A stretch of 10,911 bases of DNA from Phialocephala subalpina (lineage: Eukaryota; Ascomycota; Leotiomycetes; Helotiales; Mollisiaceae): positions 36,901 to 47,811 of the forward strand of contig FJOG01000014.1 of assembly GCA_900073065.1 (NCBI GenBank), given 5' to 3'. Position numbers and translations under genes: made by a program. Numbering within the stretch: the first letter of the stretch is position 1; every line of letters starts with the position of its first letter. The notes beneath the pieces are model-generated. The model was not told the DNA's origin. It saw only the letters and a program-made list of their open reading frames with translations, and made no database searches. Shown here one piece after another: positions 1 through 7,391 of this stretch.

Positions 1-998
1 TATTTTAAAAACTTTAATTATTTATTAATTAATTTGAATATATTTTTTCAATTTGAAAGTAAAATACGTTAAAAGGATTATTTATATTATAGTAAATAAG
101 CTTTTTAAAAAAACTTTTATAAAATGATAATAATATTAAAAATAAAGAAAATATCGACGATTTTATTATATTAAAATTTAAATATATTAAAATAATTCGA
201 ATTTCGATAAAAAAGTTTAAAATTATTCGAAAATTTATTTTGAAACTTATTATTATTATTAGAAATTACGTATAATTTATTTTATTACTTAAATTTTTAA
301 ATTAAAATTAAAGGATTTCCTTTATTTACAAAGTTAACAATTTTTCGAAATTAAGTACTTATTATGTAATTACTAAATTTATAGATAATAATTATATTAA
401 TAATATTATTTTTTTGTTTAATAATAATTATTTTAGTTATTTTTAAGATATTATTTAATATTTAATAATTTTTAAAGTAATTAAAATAATTTTCGAAAGT
501 AAAATTTCTCAAATTAATTCGAAAATTTATTAAATATAGTATTTAAAATTAAATATTATAAGAAAATGCGATTAAATTTTATTTTCTTCGATTTGTTTTA
601 AATGATTTTAAATAATAGTATATTATTTTAATTGAGTTATATAATAAATCTAAGTATATTAAACGAGAGAATATTTATTATTAAATAATTAATAAGTATT
701 ATTAGAAAAACTATTATAAAAATATTCGGGATTTCGTAATAAATTATAGCGATTATTAATATAAAAATAAAAAGAGATAAAAAGAAGTTTTTTATTTTTA
801 GAAAAAAAATATTTTTTATTCGATTAAAATAAACGTAATTAAATTCTTATAATATAAAAAGTACAATAGTTTAATTATAATAAGAAATAAGTTTTTTAAA
901 TAAATTAAAGTTAAATTAATAAAAAATTTGATTTTTAAAAAAATTATTAAATTTATTTATAATAATATTATTTATAAATACGGAATTTTTAATTATAT
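1..998. other. AT-rich, RIP-like decayed flank with no recognisable gene
   Basis: A hand count gives about 38 C and 72 G over the first 1003 bases, so about 11% G+C. Most of the surviving C is in CpG (TCGA, ACGA, TTCG). No RNA gene and no recognisable protein motif was found. One + strand frame around 663-1003 reads through TAA/TAG codons that could have been CAA/CAG, with Lys/Gln/Leu-rich content, but it matches no family I know. The likeliest reading is an old repeat mutated beyond recognition, into which the retrotransposon at 1004 later inserted. Confidence 0.6.
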
Positions 999-1003
999 AA
1001 AGT
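999..1003. repeat. Target site duplication, left copy (AAAGT)
   Basis: AAAGT lies immediately before the first base of the 5' LTR and is repeated exactly after the last base of the 3' LTR. A 5-bp duplication is the normal integration footprint of Ty3/gypsy elements, so both element ends are original. Confidence 0.93.
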
Positions 1004-1031
1004 TGTTACGACTCACATAATCTAGTGGACC

Positions 1032-1062
1032 ATAGGCTCAGTAAGCGAGTAAACTCGCCTAT
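1032..1062 (+). promoter_or_regulatory. Inverted-repeat element in the U3 part of the 5' LTR
   Basis: GCGAGT at 1045-1050 and ACTCGC at 1053-1058 form a 6-bp stem with a 2-base loop. ATAGGC at 1032-1037 pairs with GCCTAT at 1057-1062 as an alternative or outer arm. The 3' LTR keeps a slightly weaker version (GCGAG / CTCGC). A binding site or a transcript hairpin is possible; no function can be shown from sequence alone. Confidence 0.35.
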
Positions 1063-1183
1063 AGTAGACCCTAGGATCATAGGGGCACGGGGCTTAAGGG
1101 TCACGTAATGGAGTCCGGGGCAAATGGAGTCTAAGAGGATTAAAGACTCCACCCTTTGGGGACTCCAATAAGTAGAAAAGTTT

Positions 1184-1191
1184 TATATAAG
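1184..1191 (+). promoter_or_regulatory. TATA box of the 5' LTR (TATATAAG)
   Basis: TATATAAG lies 180 bases into the LTR and is preserved at exactly the same offset in the 3' LTR (7219-7226). The position in the second half of a 348-bp LTR suits the U3/R junction promoter of gypsy elements. The transcription start would lie a few tens of bases downstream. Confidence 0.6.
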
Positions 1192-1234
1192 TAAATAGGT
1201 TTCTTTAAATAAGAGCTTCGTACTCAACTCAAAT

Positions 1235-1252
1235 ATAGTATTTTAATACTAT
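1235..1252 (+). promoter_or_regulatory. Perfect 8-bp inverted repeat in the LTR, downstream of the TATA box
   Basis: ATAGTATT, a TT spacer and AATACTAT form a perfect palindromic hairpin about 45 bases after the TATA box, so probably in the R region of the transcript. The 3' copy has one arm mismatch (ACAGTATT), which may be the older state, since C-to-T in this copy would create the perfect match. It could be part of an RNA structure, or partly a product of mutation. Confidence 0.3.
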
Positions 1253-1351
1253 ACTTAGTAATTAGGCTTAAACGTTACTTTTCATTGGGATTACTTAGTC
1301 TTTATTACATATAATTAACCCTACAATTAATTAAACGAGCCGACCGTTACA

Positions 1352-1393
1352 CTTTAAGTATTATCTCTTGTAATATTAATTAAATATTCCACT
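1352..1393 (+). other. Leader between 5' LTR and gag; primer binding site not recognisable
   Basis: These 42 bases sit where the tRNA primer binding site should be, directly after the LTR end. The sequence starts CTTTAAGTATTATC and lacks the TGG expected opposite a tRNA 3' CCA end. Either mutation has hidden it, or the element primed in another way (self-priming is known in Tf1-type elements). The sequence does not decide between these. Confidence 0.4.
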
Positions 1394-1441
1394 ATATTTA
1401 CCGTTTCGACGTCATTTAAAAGCACTTCGAAGTTTACCCCG

Positions 1442-2233
1442 TTAAAACCCGCTATAAAAGTATCAAAGAAAATCAAAAGTCGCGAGCTTAATACTTTCGA
1501 TAGCACGAAAAGCAAACTACGAGTATATTTAATGCAATATGCACTTTACATTAAATTCAATGAGAATATATTCCGAACAAAGGACGAATAAATCCTTTAG
1601 TATACAAAGTACTTAATCGGAGTAGTATTCGATTAAATCGAGACGAGCTAATAGGATTACTTCGACTACGAAAAGCAAACGAAGAAATAGGACCTTTTAA
1701 TTAAAGAAGTCTTTAGTACTTTCGATGGATTTAAAGAGAAAATCATTAAAGTGTTTAAGAACGTAGATAAAAAGAAGGTCGCGGAACGCAAACTATTCAA
1801 CTTGCGCTAAACCGAAGCGGCATTAGCTTACGCAGCGGAGTTTCAGCAGTATATAAGTAGAATCACCGGCTGGGGGGAGAACGCTTTTATAGTTTAATTC
1901 TATAAAAAGCTGAAAAACGCAGTGAAAAATGAGCTAATGCGCCGCGATAAACACGACTCGATATAAACTATAATAAACGATATTATCTACTTCGATAATA
2001 AATTGTACGAACGAGCACTTAAAAAGAGGGGGCATTATTCTAGTAAATTCAAAAGGAGTAGTGGAAAAAGCAAAAAAGGCGCGGGCTCTTATAATTACTA
2101 TAATTCACCAATAGAAATCGACGCTATTTTCAAGGGAAAGAAGAAACAACTCTCTAAGGACGAAATAAATCGATAACGCGAGAAGAAGTTGTGCTTCGAA
2201 TGTGGCTTTTCGGGTTATATGGCCAGTTTACAT
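1442..2233 (+). pseudogene. Gag (capsid and nucleocapsid) part of the polyprotein
   Basis: The translation contains the retrotransposon Gag core: FDSTKSKLRVYL at about 1496-1531, then QYALYIKFNENIFRTKDE, typical of the capsid domain that assembles particles. Further on are FYKKLKNAVKNELMRRD and the segment IDAIF-KGKKKQLSKDE just before the zinc knuckle. In-frame stops lie at expected Gln or Trp positions (for example 1592, 1601, 1808 and 2174). This half is less AT-rich than pol and keeps long readable runs. The N-terminus before about 1440 is not clearly recognisable. Confidence 0.82.
2192..2233 (+). other. CCHC-type zinc knuckle of nucleocapsid, degraded
   Basis: The codons read C-F-E-C-G-F-S-G-Y-M-A-S-L-H. 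The first two cysteines (2192-2194 and 2201-2203) and the glycines of a C-x2-C-x4-H-x4-C knuckle are present. The third ligand is Tyr (TAT at 2216-2218), a single C-to-T change from His CAT. The fourth position reads His (CAT at 2231-2233) instead of Cys, which C-to-T or G-to-A change cannot produce from a Cys codon. The knuckle would bind the element's RNA during packaging. Confidence 0.8.
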
Positions 2234-3181
2234 GGGAAAGGGCAACTATAGAAAGAACGCTCGAAGAGACAAATCAACGCAATCGGACGCGGAAGTTACA
2301 ACGAACTCCACTAAGTGTGTGCAATCACGAGGAGAGTGTTGTACAACGGTGAGAACTTAAGCGAGTGGTAAAGTAGTTCGCAGGCTACTTAGTTAGAGTT
2401 AAAGGACGACCTTAGAACGTTTCGATCGATCCCCGAAAAAGACTTTTGGAGGTTCTAAGAGGAGCAAGCAAAGAACCTCGTTAGACGAGCGGTAGGAGAG
2501 GAGCTCCCTAGGGACAGCCAGTGGTAAAAGATCGATAAAATAAACGACGATGTAAGCGATTTGGCAAGGTAGTTCGATAGAATTCGAACTTTGGTTAATC
2601 GGCACTAATTGTTTATAGAAGGCTTTGAGTCAAAGGACGAAGAACCACTAAAGTACGACGACTAAAGGCTACCGGGATCCCTTGTAGTACTAAGCTTTTG
2701 GCTCGAACACTATTTACGGGTTGGATAAGAATGGCACGTCTATTAAAGAAAAGACAGTTTAGTAGTTTGCACTTAGGAGTGGTAGAACTTGGACGGAGGA
2801 GCTCGATACGTTGAGCTTTAATCGGATACGGGGGGATTAGAATACGGTCAGATATACGAGGTCGTATACTAAGATTATCGAAGAATTAGATGGAGATAGC
2901 GCAGTGGCACTAGTTACTATATGTAATAGCTATTTATATCGGACGACGCTCTCTCTATACCCAATCACGAGCCCGTAGTAGGACGATACTACGAGGTGTT
3001 CGCGGAAAGCGCGAGTCGAAGGATGTGGTAAGACACGGAGAATGACTCTATATATCACGAAGAAACTTTCGAATGAGCAATACAATTATTACTCGATGTA
3101 AGGCGTGTGTTTCGGCTCATCTACGCTAACGGATTAGGCCGCCGGTGGGAAGATGTACTCAGTAGATAGTAGTACAAGGAA
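2234..3181 (+). other. Long unrecognised spacer between zinc knuckle and protease
   Basis: About 316 codons continue in the Gag-Pol frame between the knuckle and the protease. Base composition is visibly richer in G+C than in pol, and stops are sparser up to about 2660. The first part is charged and probably helical (KDDLRTFRSIPEKDFW near 2399, then INDDVSDLARQFDRIRTLVN near 2540 if TAG is read as Gln). The last part (about 3050-3180) is again protein-like. I do not recognise a domain. It might be a Gag C-terminal region, a linker with a coiled coil, or an added domain. The middle (about 2700-2900) is the least convincing as protein. Confidence 0.55.
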
Positions 3182-3199
3182 ATGTATATTATTGGCAAA

Positions 3200-3550
3200 G
3201 GAGTCGAACAATTATTCTGCGTAGTACAAATAAGTATACATAAAATCAAAGTAATAATCGATTCGAGAGCAACAAATAGTTACGTATTAAAATAATTAGT
3301 ATTAGACAATAAATGGGCTACGATAGTCAAGTTACGATTATACCTTATTATCACGGTCGACGGAAGCCTTTTAAGTTCCGGATAAATCGACGTAAAAATA
3401 GTACTATAGATTATAATTATACGGCGAGGATATACCGAGCGAATAAGCTTCGACGTAATTAATATCGATTACTTATTTATACTCGAGATGTTATAGATTA
3501 AATAATACAATTTAATTATCGATTAAATTAAAAAAACGCTTACGTTTAAT
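3200..3550 (+). pseudogene. Aspartic protease domain of Pol, inactivated
   Basis: The active-site motif reads D-S-R-A-T at 3260-3274 inside VIIDSRATNSYV; the family motif is D-S/T-G-A-T, and G-to-R is a GGA-to-AGA change. The Asp itself is kept. The C-terminal family motif ILGM appears as I-L-E-M at 3479-3490, followed by a segment matching the usual PWL-x2-YNP-x-IDW pattern with several RIP-type changes. The enzyme would act as a dimer to cut the polyprotein; loss of the motif glycines and the internal stops make it non-functional. Confidence 0.82.
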
Positions 3551-3679
3551 AAGTGTTAAACTTGTAAAATTTCGTTTATCGAGATAAGAATAAATAATTA
3601 AAGAGAAGTTTACGCTATTTCCTCGAGAGAGTTAAAATATTATACTTAAGATCCACTATTGAAGTAAATACCAATAGAA

Positions 3680-4300
3680 TACCACGAGTTTTTGAACCTC
3701 TTCAAAAACGAGAAAAAGATCGAAGCACTCTCTAAGTATAAGTAGTAGGACTACGAAATACCTTTACAAGACGGAAAGGAATCACTGTATTTACTTATTT
3801 ATTAAATGTCGGTAAACGATTTGAGAACGCTTAAAGAATATATCGACGAGAATTTAATAAAGGGATTTATATAACTATTAGTTTCACTAGTAAAGAGCCT
3901 AGTATTATTCGTATTAAAGAAAGATAAATCGAAACGATTATATATTAATTACTGGAAAATTAATGAGATTACCGTTAAAAATCGATATTTATTACTATTA
4001 GCGGATAAGTTACGCGATAGACTTTAAGGAGTTAAAATCTTTAGTAAATTAGATTTGCGTGGAGCTTATAATTTAGTTCGAATGAAAAAAGGAGAAAAAT
4101 GGAAAATAGCGTTTAAAACGAAGTATAAATATTATAAATACTTAGTTATACCCTTTAAATTAATTAACGCACCAATTATATATATACGTATAATAAATAC
4201 TATTTTACGGTTATTTTTAGATATCACGGTTATTTGTTATTTAAACGATATTTTAATATACTTTAAGACTTTCGCCAAATATATTAACGATATTAAAATA
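3680..4300 (+). pseudogene. Reverse transcriptase domain of Pol, catalytic Asp lost
   Basis: The finger region shows YIDENLIKGFI (3839-3871), LFVLKKDKSKRLYINY and ITVKNRY (KNRY at 3977-3988). The palm has FSKLDLRGAYN, with the first catalytic Asp kept at 4052-4054. The YxDD box reads Y-L-N-D at 4238-4249: the first Asp codon is AAC instead of GAC, a G-to-A change that removes a metal ligand. The segment 4055-4447 is the longest stretch without a stop in the element. The enzyme would copy the element RNA into DNA. Confidence 0.93.
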
Positions 4301-4599
4301 GTATTGATTACTCTAAAGGATACGAATTTAATTTGCAAACTTAAGAAATGCGAATTCCATATAGAAAAAACGGACTTCTTAAGTTATATAATCTTAATTA
4401 GAGGCTTATCGATAGACTTTACGAAAGTATCGATAGTACTTAATTAATAAGCATTTAAGATAATTAAAGACGTATAGTTTTTTTTAGGATTTGCGAATTT
4501 TTATTATCGTTTCGTGTAAAAGTACTCTATGGTAATAACCCTTTTAACGGAATTAACGAAGAAAAATTAGACGTTCGAATAAACGAATAAAGCCTAATG

Positions 4600-4900
4600 T
4601 GCCTTTAATTAACTCAAATAGCGTTTTACGGAAGTATTATTCTTTCTTACGTTTGATCCAAATAAACGTATTACCGTTAAAATAAATATATTAAATTTTG
4701 TAATTAGCGCAATGTTTAATTAGTTTAGCGAGCAAAGCAAATAGTAATTAATCGCATATTACTCTCGCAAAATATTACTAATAAAATTAAATTACGAGAT
4801 TTATAATAAAGAGTTACTTGCGATTATAAAAGTATTTCGAATATAAAGAATTTACTTAGAAAAATCGAAGTATTAAATATAAGTGTATATTGATTATAAA
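4600..4900 (+). pseudogene. RNase H domain of Pol, catalytic Asp lost
   Basis: The typical start VETDASDFA is represented by V-K-I-N-I-L-N-F (4676-4699), where every difference is a G-to-A or C-to-T change, including the catalytic Asp (GAT to AAT at 4685-4687). The later conserved block YYSRK...LNYEIYNKELLAI (about 4757-4828) is readable and keeps the Glu, but HDKE has become Y-N-K-E. The domain would degrade RNA of the RNA/DNA hybrid and generate the polypurine primer. Confidence 0.88.
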
Positions 4901-5239
4901 AACTTATTATTTTTCATTATAATAAAAAAATTTAATCGAAGATAAATACGATAGGCTGAAACGTTAATTACGTATAACTTTAAAGTTTTATATGTAAAAA
5001 GATCGGAAAACGGTAAAGTAAACGCTTTTAGTCGGAAATCAAAATATTAAGACGACGTTAAATTATTTTCACACGTAATACTCAAAGAAATTAAAGGCGG
5101 CTTAGTATTTAATGGAGTGGTAATTACTATTATTTCGAGGTTAATTGATACGACGCTCGTCGATAACTTTAAAAGGAATTACGATAAAGACTTTATCGCA
5201 AAAATGGCTTTGTAATAATTAATAGGACTATTTACGAAT

Positions 5240-5990
5240 GAGTTTAAGATACTATGATTCTAAGGGAAACTCTATATTCCTAGGAATCTCTAATTAGAAT
5301 TCATTAAAATATAATATGGACTCTCGGTTTATAAATACTAAGGAATTACGAAAACCGTGGAGTAGATCTCTAGGGACTTCTATATTCCGAGATTTAAAGG
5401 GAAAGCTACCGAGGTTATTAGTAAATACGATACGTGTATTCGGAATAAGGTTGCGAGGTATACTTCTTATAGTAATATGCGATCGCTAAGTATACTTCCA
5501 AGCGCTTGGAAGTTTATTACTTGGGATTTCGTAGTAAAACTATTATTCTCGAGAAAACTAATATCGAATATCGAGTATAATATTATCTTTATAATCACGG
5601 ATAGACTAATAAAATATGCATATATAATTTTATACTTTGAGATATATACGGCAAAAGACTTAGTCTATATATTCTTACGAATTGTGATAGCTAATTATAG
5701 AGTGCCAAACGAGATTATCTCGGATAAAAATAAGTTCTTTACTTCGAAATTCTAAATTACTTTAATCGCATTACTAAAAATCAAATAAAAGCTTTTAATA
5801 GCTTTCTACTTTTAGATAAACGGACAAATAAAACGATTAAATTAAATTATAGAAATATACTTCCGTTATTACGTTAATTACTAGTAAAATAATTGGGCGG
5901 AACTTTTATTACTAGTATAGTTCGCGTATAATAGCGCAGTAATAAAAGGTACGAAAGTCTCGCTTTTTTACGCTAATTATAAGTATGAAT
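5240..5990 (+). pseudogene. Integrase (zinc-binding and D,D-35-E core), inactivated
   Basis: The N-terminal HHCC finger lies at about 5300-5440. Its histidine region reads Tyr at expected His places before GITKTVE; the first Cys of C-x2-C is Tyr (TAC at 5426-5428) and the second Cys remains (5435-5437). The core begins WKFITWDFVVKL with the first Asp at 5525-5527. ITDRLIKYA and the second Asp in IISDKNKFFTSKF (5723-5725) follow. Exactly 35 residues later, in NGQIKRLN, the catalytic Glu is Lys (AAA at 5831-5833). The enzyme would join the DNA copy to the target. Confidence 0.93.
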
Positions 5991-6139
5991 TTAGGGCCTA
6001 TTAAGTACCGCATTTAATGGAGTCGGAAGTACAAAATACTAAGATTTAAATCGATAAATTAAAGTCTTTACGCGAAAAACTTGCAAAAAATATACAATTT
6101 ATAATTATTAAGTTAGTATTATATTATAATAGGCATCGT

Positions 6140-6340
6140 AATATAGAACTTACGTTTAAAGAGGGGGATAAAGTTTATTTAATTCGCCGAAATATTAAAA
6201 CGAAGCGACTAAATAATAAATTAGATTATAAGAAAATTGGATTATATAAAATCAAAAAAGTTAAAAGTTTAATTAATTATAAATTTGCTTTATTTAGTAA
6301 TATGAATATATACTCGGTATTTCATATATCCCTCCTCGAA
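6140..6340 (+). pseudogene. GPY/F module at the integrase C-terminus
   Basis: The translation shows FKEGDKVYLIRRNIKTKR, then KKIGLYKIKK, then MNIYSVFHISLLELVL. This matches the GPY/F module of gypsy integrases: the G-P-Y box is G-L-Y at 6239-6247 (Pro CCN to Leu TTA by two C-to-T changes), and the ending resembles the common IHPVFHVSLLEP motif. The module is thought to help integrase multimerise and bind DNA. It lies between the catalytic core and the chromodomain, as in other chromoviruses. Confidence 0.85.
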
Positions 6341-6403
6341 TTAGTACTATTAAGAGTATTACGAGCTCTAAAAGTTGAAATCGAATTAGTTAATTTAAAC
6401 GCC

Positions 6404-6553
6404 GAATACGATATAAAGGGCATTTTAAATTGTTAACGCGTTAAAAATTAAGTTAAATATTTAATTAAATAGTAAGGATATTTATATTCGGAAAATACAT
6501 AAGAATTCAAACGAAACTTCAATTGCTTTGAGAAGTTTGAGTCGTTTTACCGC
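6404..6553 (+). pseudogene. C-terminal chromodomain of integrase
   Basis: The frame reads EYDIKGILNC, then R-V-K-N-x-V-K-Y-L-I-K, then x-x-G-Y-L-Y-S-E-N-T, then EFKRNFNCFEKFESFYR. This follows the chromodomain pattern of a Y/V-xx-IL start, YLVKW-x-GY, ENTWEP and a final helix. The two Trp positions are stops here (TAG at about 6470 and TAA at 6500-6502, next to ENT); the latter would need both G bases of TGG changed or an original Gln. Chromodomains of chromoviral integrases bind modified histones and steer insertion into heterochromatin, which fits the AT-rich setting. Confidence 0.85.
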
Positions 6554-7025
6554 TAAAACTCGGGGTTGTTTAGAGAAGGAGGTCGGACATCTCGAGCTCG
6601 GAAATATCTAACTCGAAGGTTGGCAGTTAAAAAGTAAAAGGATCTAGCAAGGGATTCGGAGGAGGCTTAGAGGCAGCCAAAAAGATCCTCTTAAGTCGAG
6701 GACCACAGAAAAAACGATACACGGGTTTACGGACTATTACTTCTAAGTACCCCGCGGAGTCGTATAATCGTTTAGAACGAATACACTTAGAATAGCGCGG
6801 CGATTCGGATTTGTTAAGAAAGTATTGGCGAGCGTGGCTTTTGTAGTAAGAGTACGTTTTTATTAAGCGCCTCGATTTTTTAATGCGTAAAGCGAGCGCT
6901 AACTTCTCTTTCCTTTTTTTATAGGCGATAAGCGATATAGTGGGGAATAGTAAGAAGAAAGGAAAAATATAACTCTAAGAATAATATTTCTTTACTTTAA
7001 TTTAAGCGTCGGGATTACGCTAGCC
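6554..7025 (+). other. Possible polyprotein tail plus 3' untranslated region
   Basis: The chromodomain frame continues through TAA at 6554-6556 into an Arg/Lys/Glu-rich tail up to about 6690, then becomes ambiguous, with only TAA and TAG stops at 6692 and later. Composition is higher in G+C than in pol. I see no known domain. It may hold a short basic C-terminal tail followed by the 3' untranslated region; the true stop cannot be placed from one copy. Confidence 0.5.
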
Positions 7026-7038
7026 GAAAAAGGGATAG
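7026..7038 (+). other. Polypurine tract
   Basis: GAAAAAGGGATAG ends directly at the first base of the 3' LTR. The position and the purine content (one T in 13) match the plus-strand primer that RNase H leaves behind during reverse transcription. Confidence 0.8.
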
Positions 7039-7386
7039 TATTACGATTTATATGATCTAGTGGACTATAGGCTCAATAAGCGAGTAAGCTCGCTTACAGT
7101 AGACCCTAGGATCATGGGGGCACGGGGCTTAGGGGTCACGTGATGGAGTCCGGGGCAAATAGAGTCTAGGAGGATTGGGGACTCTACCCTTTGGGGACTT
7201 TAGTAAGTAGGAAGGTTCTATATAAGTAAATAGGTTTCCTTAGATAGGAGTTTCGTGTTCAACTCAAATACAGTATTTTAATACTATACTTAGTAATTAG
7301 GTTTGAACGTTACTTTTCACTGGGATTACTTAGTCCTTATTATATATAACCAACCCTATAATTAGCTAGACGAGCCGACCGTTACA
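7039..7386 (+). repeat. 3' long terminal repeat
   Basis: The same 348-bp length as the 5' LTR. It begins TATTACG, where the expected TG has become TA by a G-to-A change, and ends CGTTACA. About 16 of the 43 differences from the 5' copy are inferred mutations here, so this copy is nearer to the original sequence. It would supply the polyadenylation signal. Confidence 0.96.
7219..7226 (+). promoter_or_regulatory. TATA box of the 3' LTR (TATATAAG)
   Basis: Identical to the box at 1184-1191 and at the same offset of 180 bases. In this LTR it could only drive transcription outward into the right flank, where no intact gene was found. Confidence 0.5.
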
Positions 7387-7391
7387 AAAGT
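7387..7391. repeat. Target site duplication, right copy (AAAGT)
   Basis: An exact match to 999-1003, directly after the terminal CA of the 3' LTR. Neither copy has changed since insertion, although a G in AAAGT was available to mutation. Confidence 0.93.

Larger units (their letters stand above)
1004..1351 (+). repeat. 5' long terminal repeat
   Basis: It starts TGTTACG and ends CGTTACA, so the canonical TG...CA ends are present inside a near-perfect inverted repeat. It is 348 bp long, exactly the length of the 3' copy, with no indel between them. By hand alignment the two LTRs differ at about 43 positions, all transitions. Taking the G/C form as ancestral, about 27 of the changes are in this copy and about 16 in the 3' copy. 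As 5' LTR it would hold the promoter and transcription start. Confidence 0.96.
1394..6694 (+). pseudogene. Gag-Pol polyprotein, decayed, one continuous frame
   Basis: All recognisable domains lie in the same frame (codon starts at positions equal to 2 modulo 3), from Gag at about 1440 to the chromodomain at 6404-6553, without a frameshift. The frame is interrupted by dozens of stops, nearly all TAA or TAG and a few TGA, where CAA, CAG, CGA or TGG would be expected. Most Ty3/gypsy elements separate gag and pol by a frameshift or stop; here they appear fused, as in Tf1-type elements, although a native readthrough stop could hide among the RIP stops. The start is inferred: no ATG is in place, and ATA at 1394 in ACTATA could be a mutated ATG. 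The end is also uncertain; stops at 6554 or 6692 are both possible. Full length would be about 1,700 to 1,770 residues. Confidence 0.88.
1004..7386 (+). mobile_element. Complete but inactivated Ty3/gypsy LTR retrotransposon (chromovirus)
   Basis: This 6383-bp element has two 348-bp LTRs, a 5-bp target duplication, a polypurine tract and internal remnants in the order Gag, protease, RT, RNase H, integrase, chromodomain. That order (integrase after RT) defines Ty3/gypsy, and the C-terminal chromodomain defines the chromovirus branch. It would replicate through an RNA intermediate in cytoplasmic particles and insert in the nucleus. No indel was found between the LTRs, and the coding frame is kept over about 5 kb; the damage is C-to-T and G-to-A substitution, which fits RIP. 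Catalytic residues of RT, RNase H and integrase are lost, so it cannot move by itself. It is clearly less AT-rich than both flanks, so it probably entered an already degraded region. Confidence 0.96.

Noticed and set aside
1..998. Mitochondrial or plastid DNA because of the extreme A+T content
   Set aside because: No organellar gene or tRNA is visible, and the nuclear-type LTR retrotransposon with a chromodomain and transition-only decay fits a RIP-affected fungal nuclear genome better.
1032..1062. CRISPR-like or terminator repeat
   Set aside because: The hairpin occurs once per LTR only, without a repeat-spacer pattern; it is part of the LTR.
2399..2605. 68-codon open frame on the minus strand
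   Set aside because: It lies antisense to the better supported Gag-Pol frame, in a part with fewer stops, and shows no motif; taken as a shadow frame.
4055..4447. Separate small gene starting at 4055
   Set aside because: It is only the longest stop-free part of the reverse transcriptase; its start is a TTG inside the LDLRGAY motif.
5477..5755. Separate small gene starting at 5477
   Set aside because: It is a stop-free piece of the integrase core containing the first two catalytic Asp residues, not an independent gene.
1004..7386. Dating the insertion from LTR divergence
   Set aside because: All differences are RIP-type transitions, so divergence reflects the mutation process and cannot be used as a clock.
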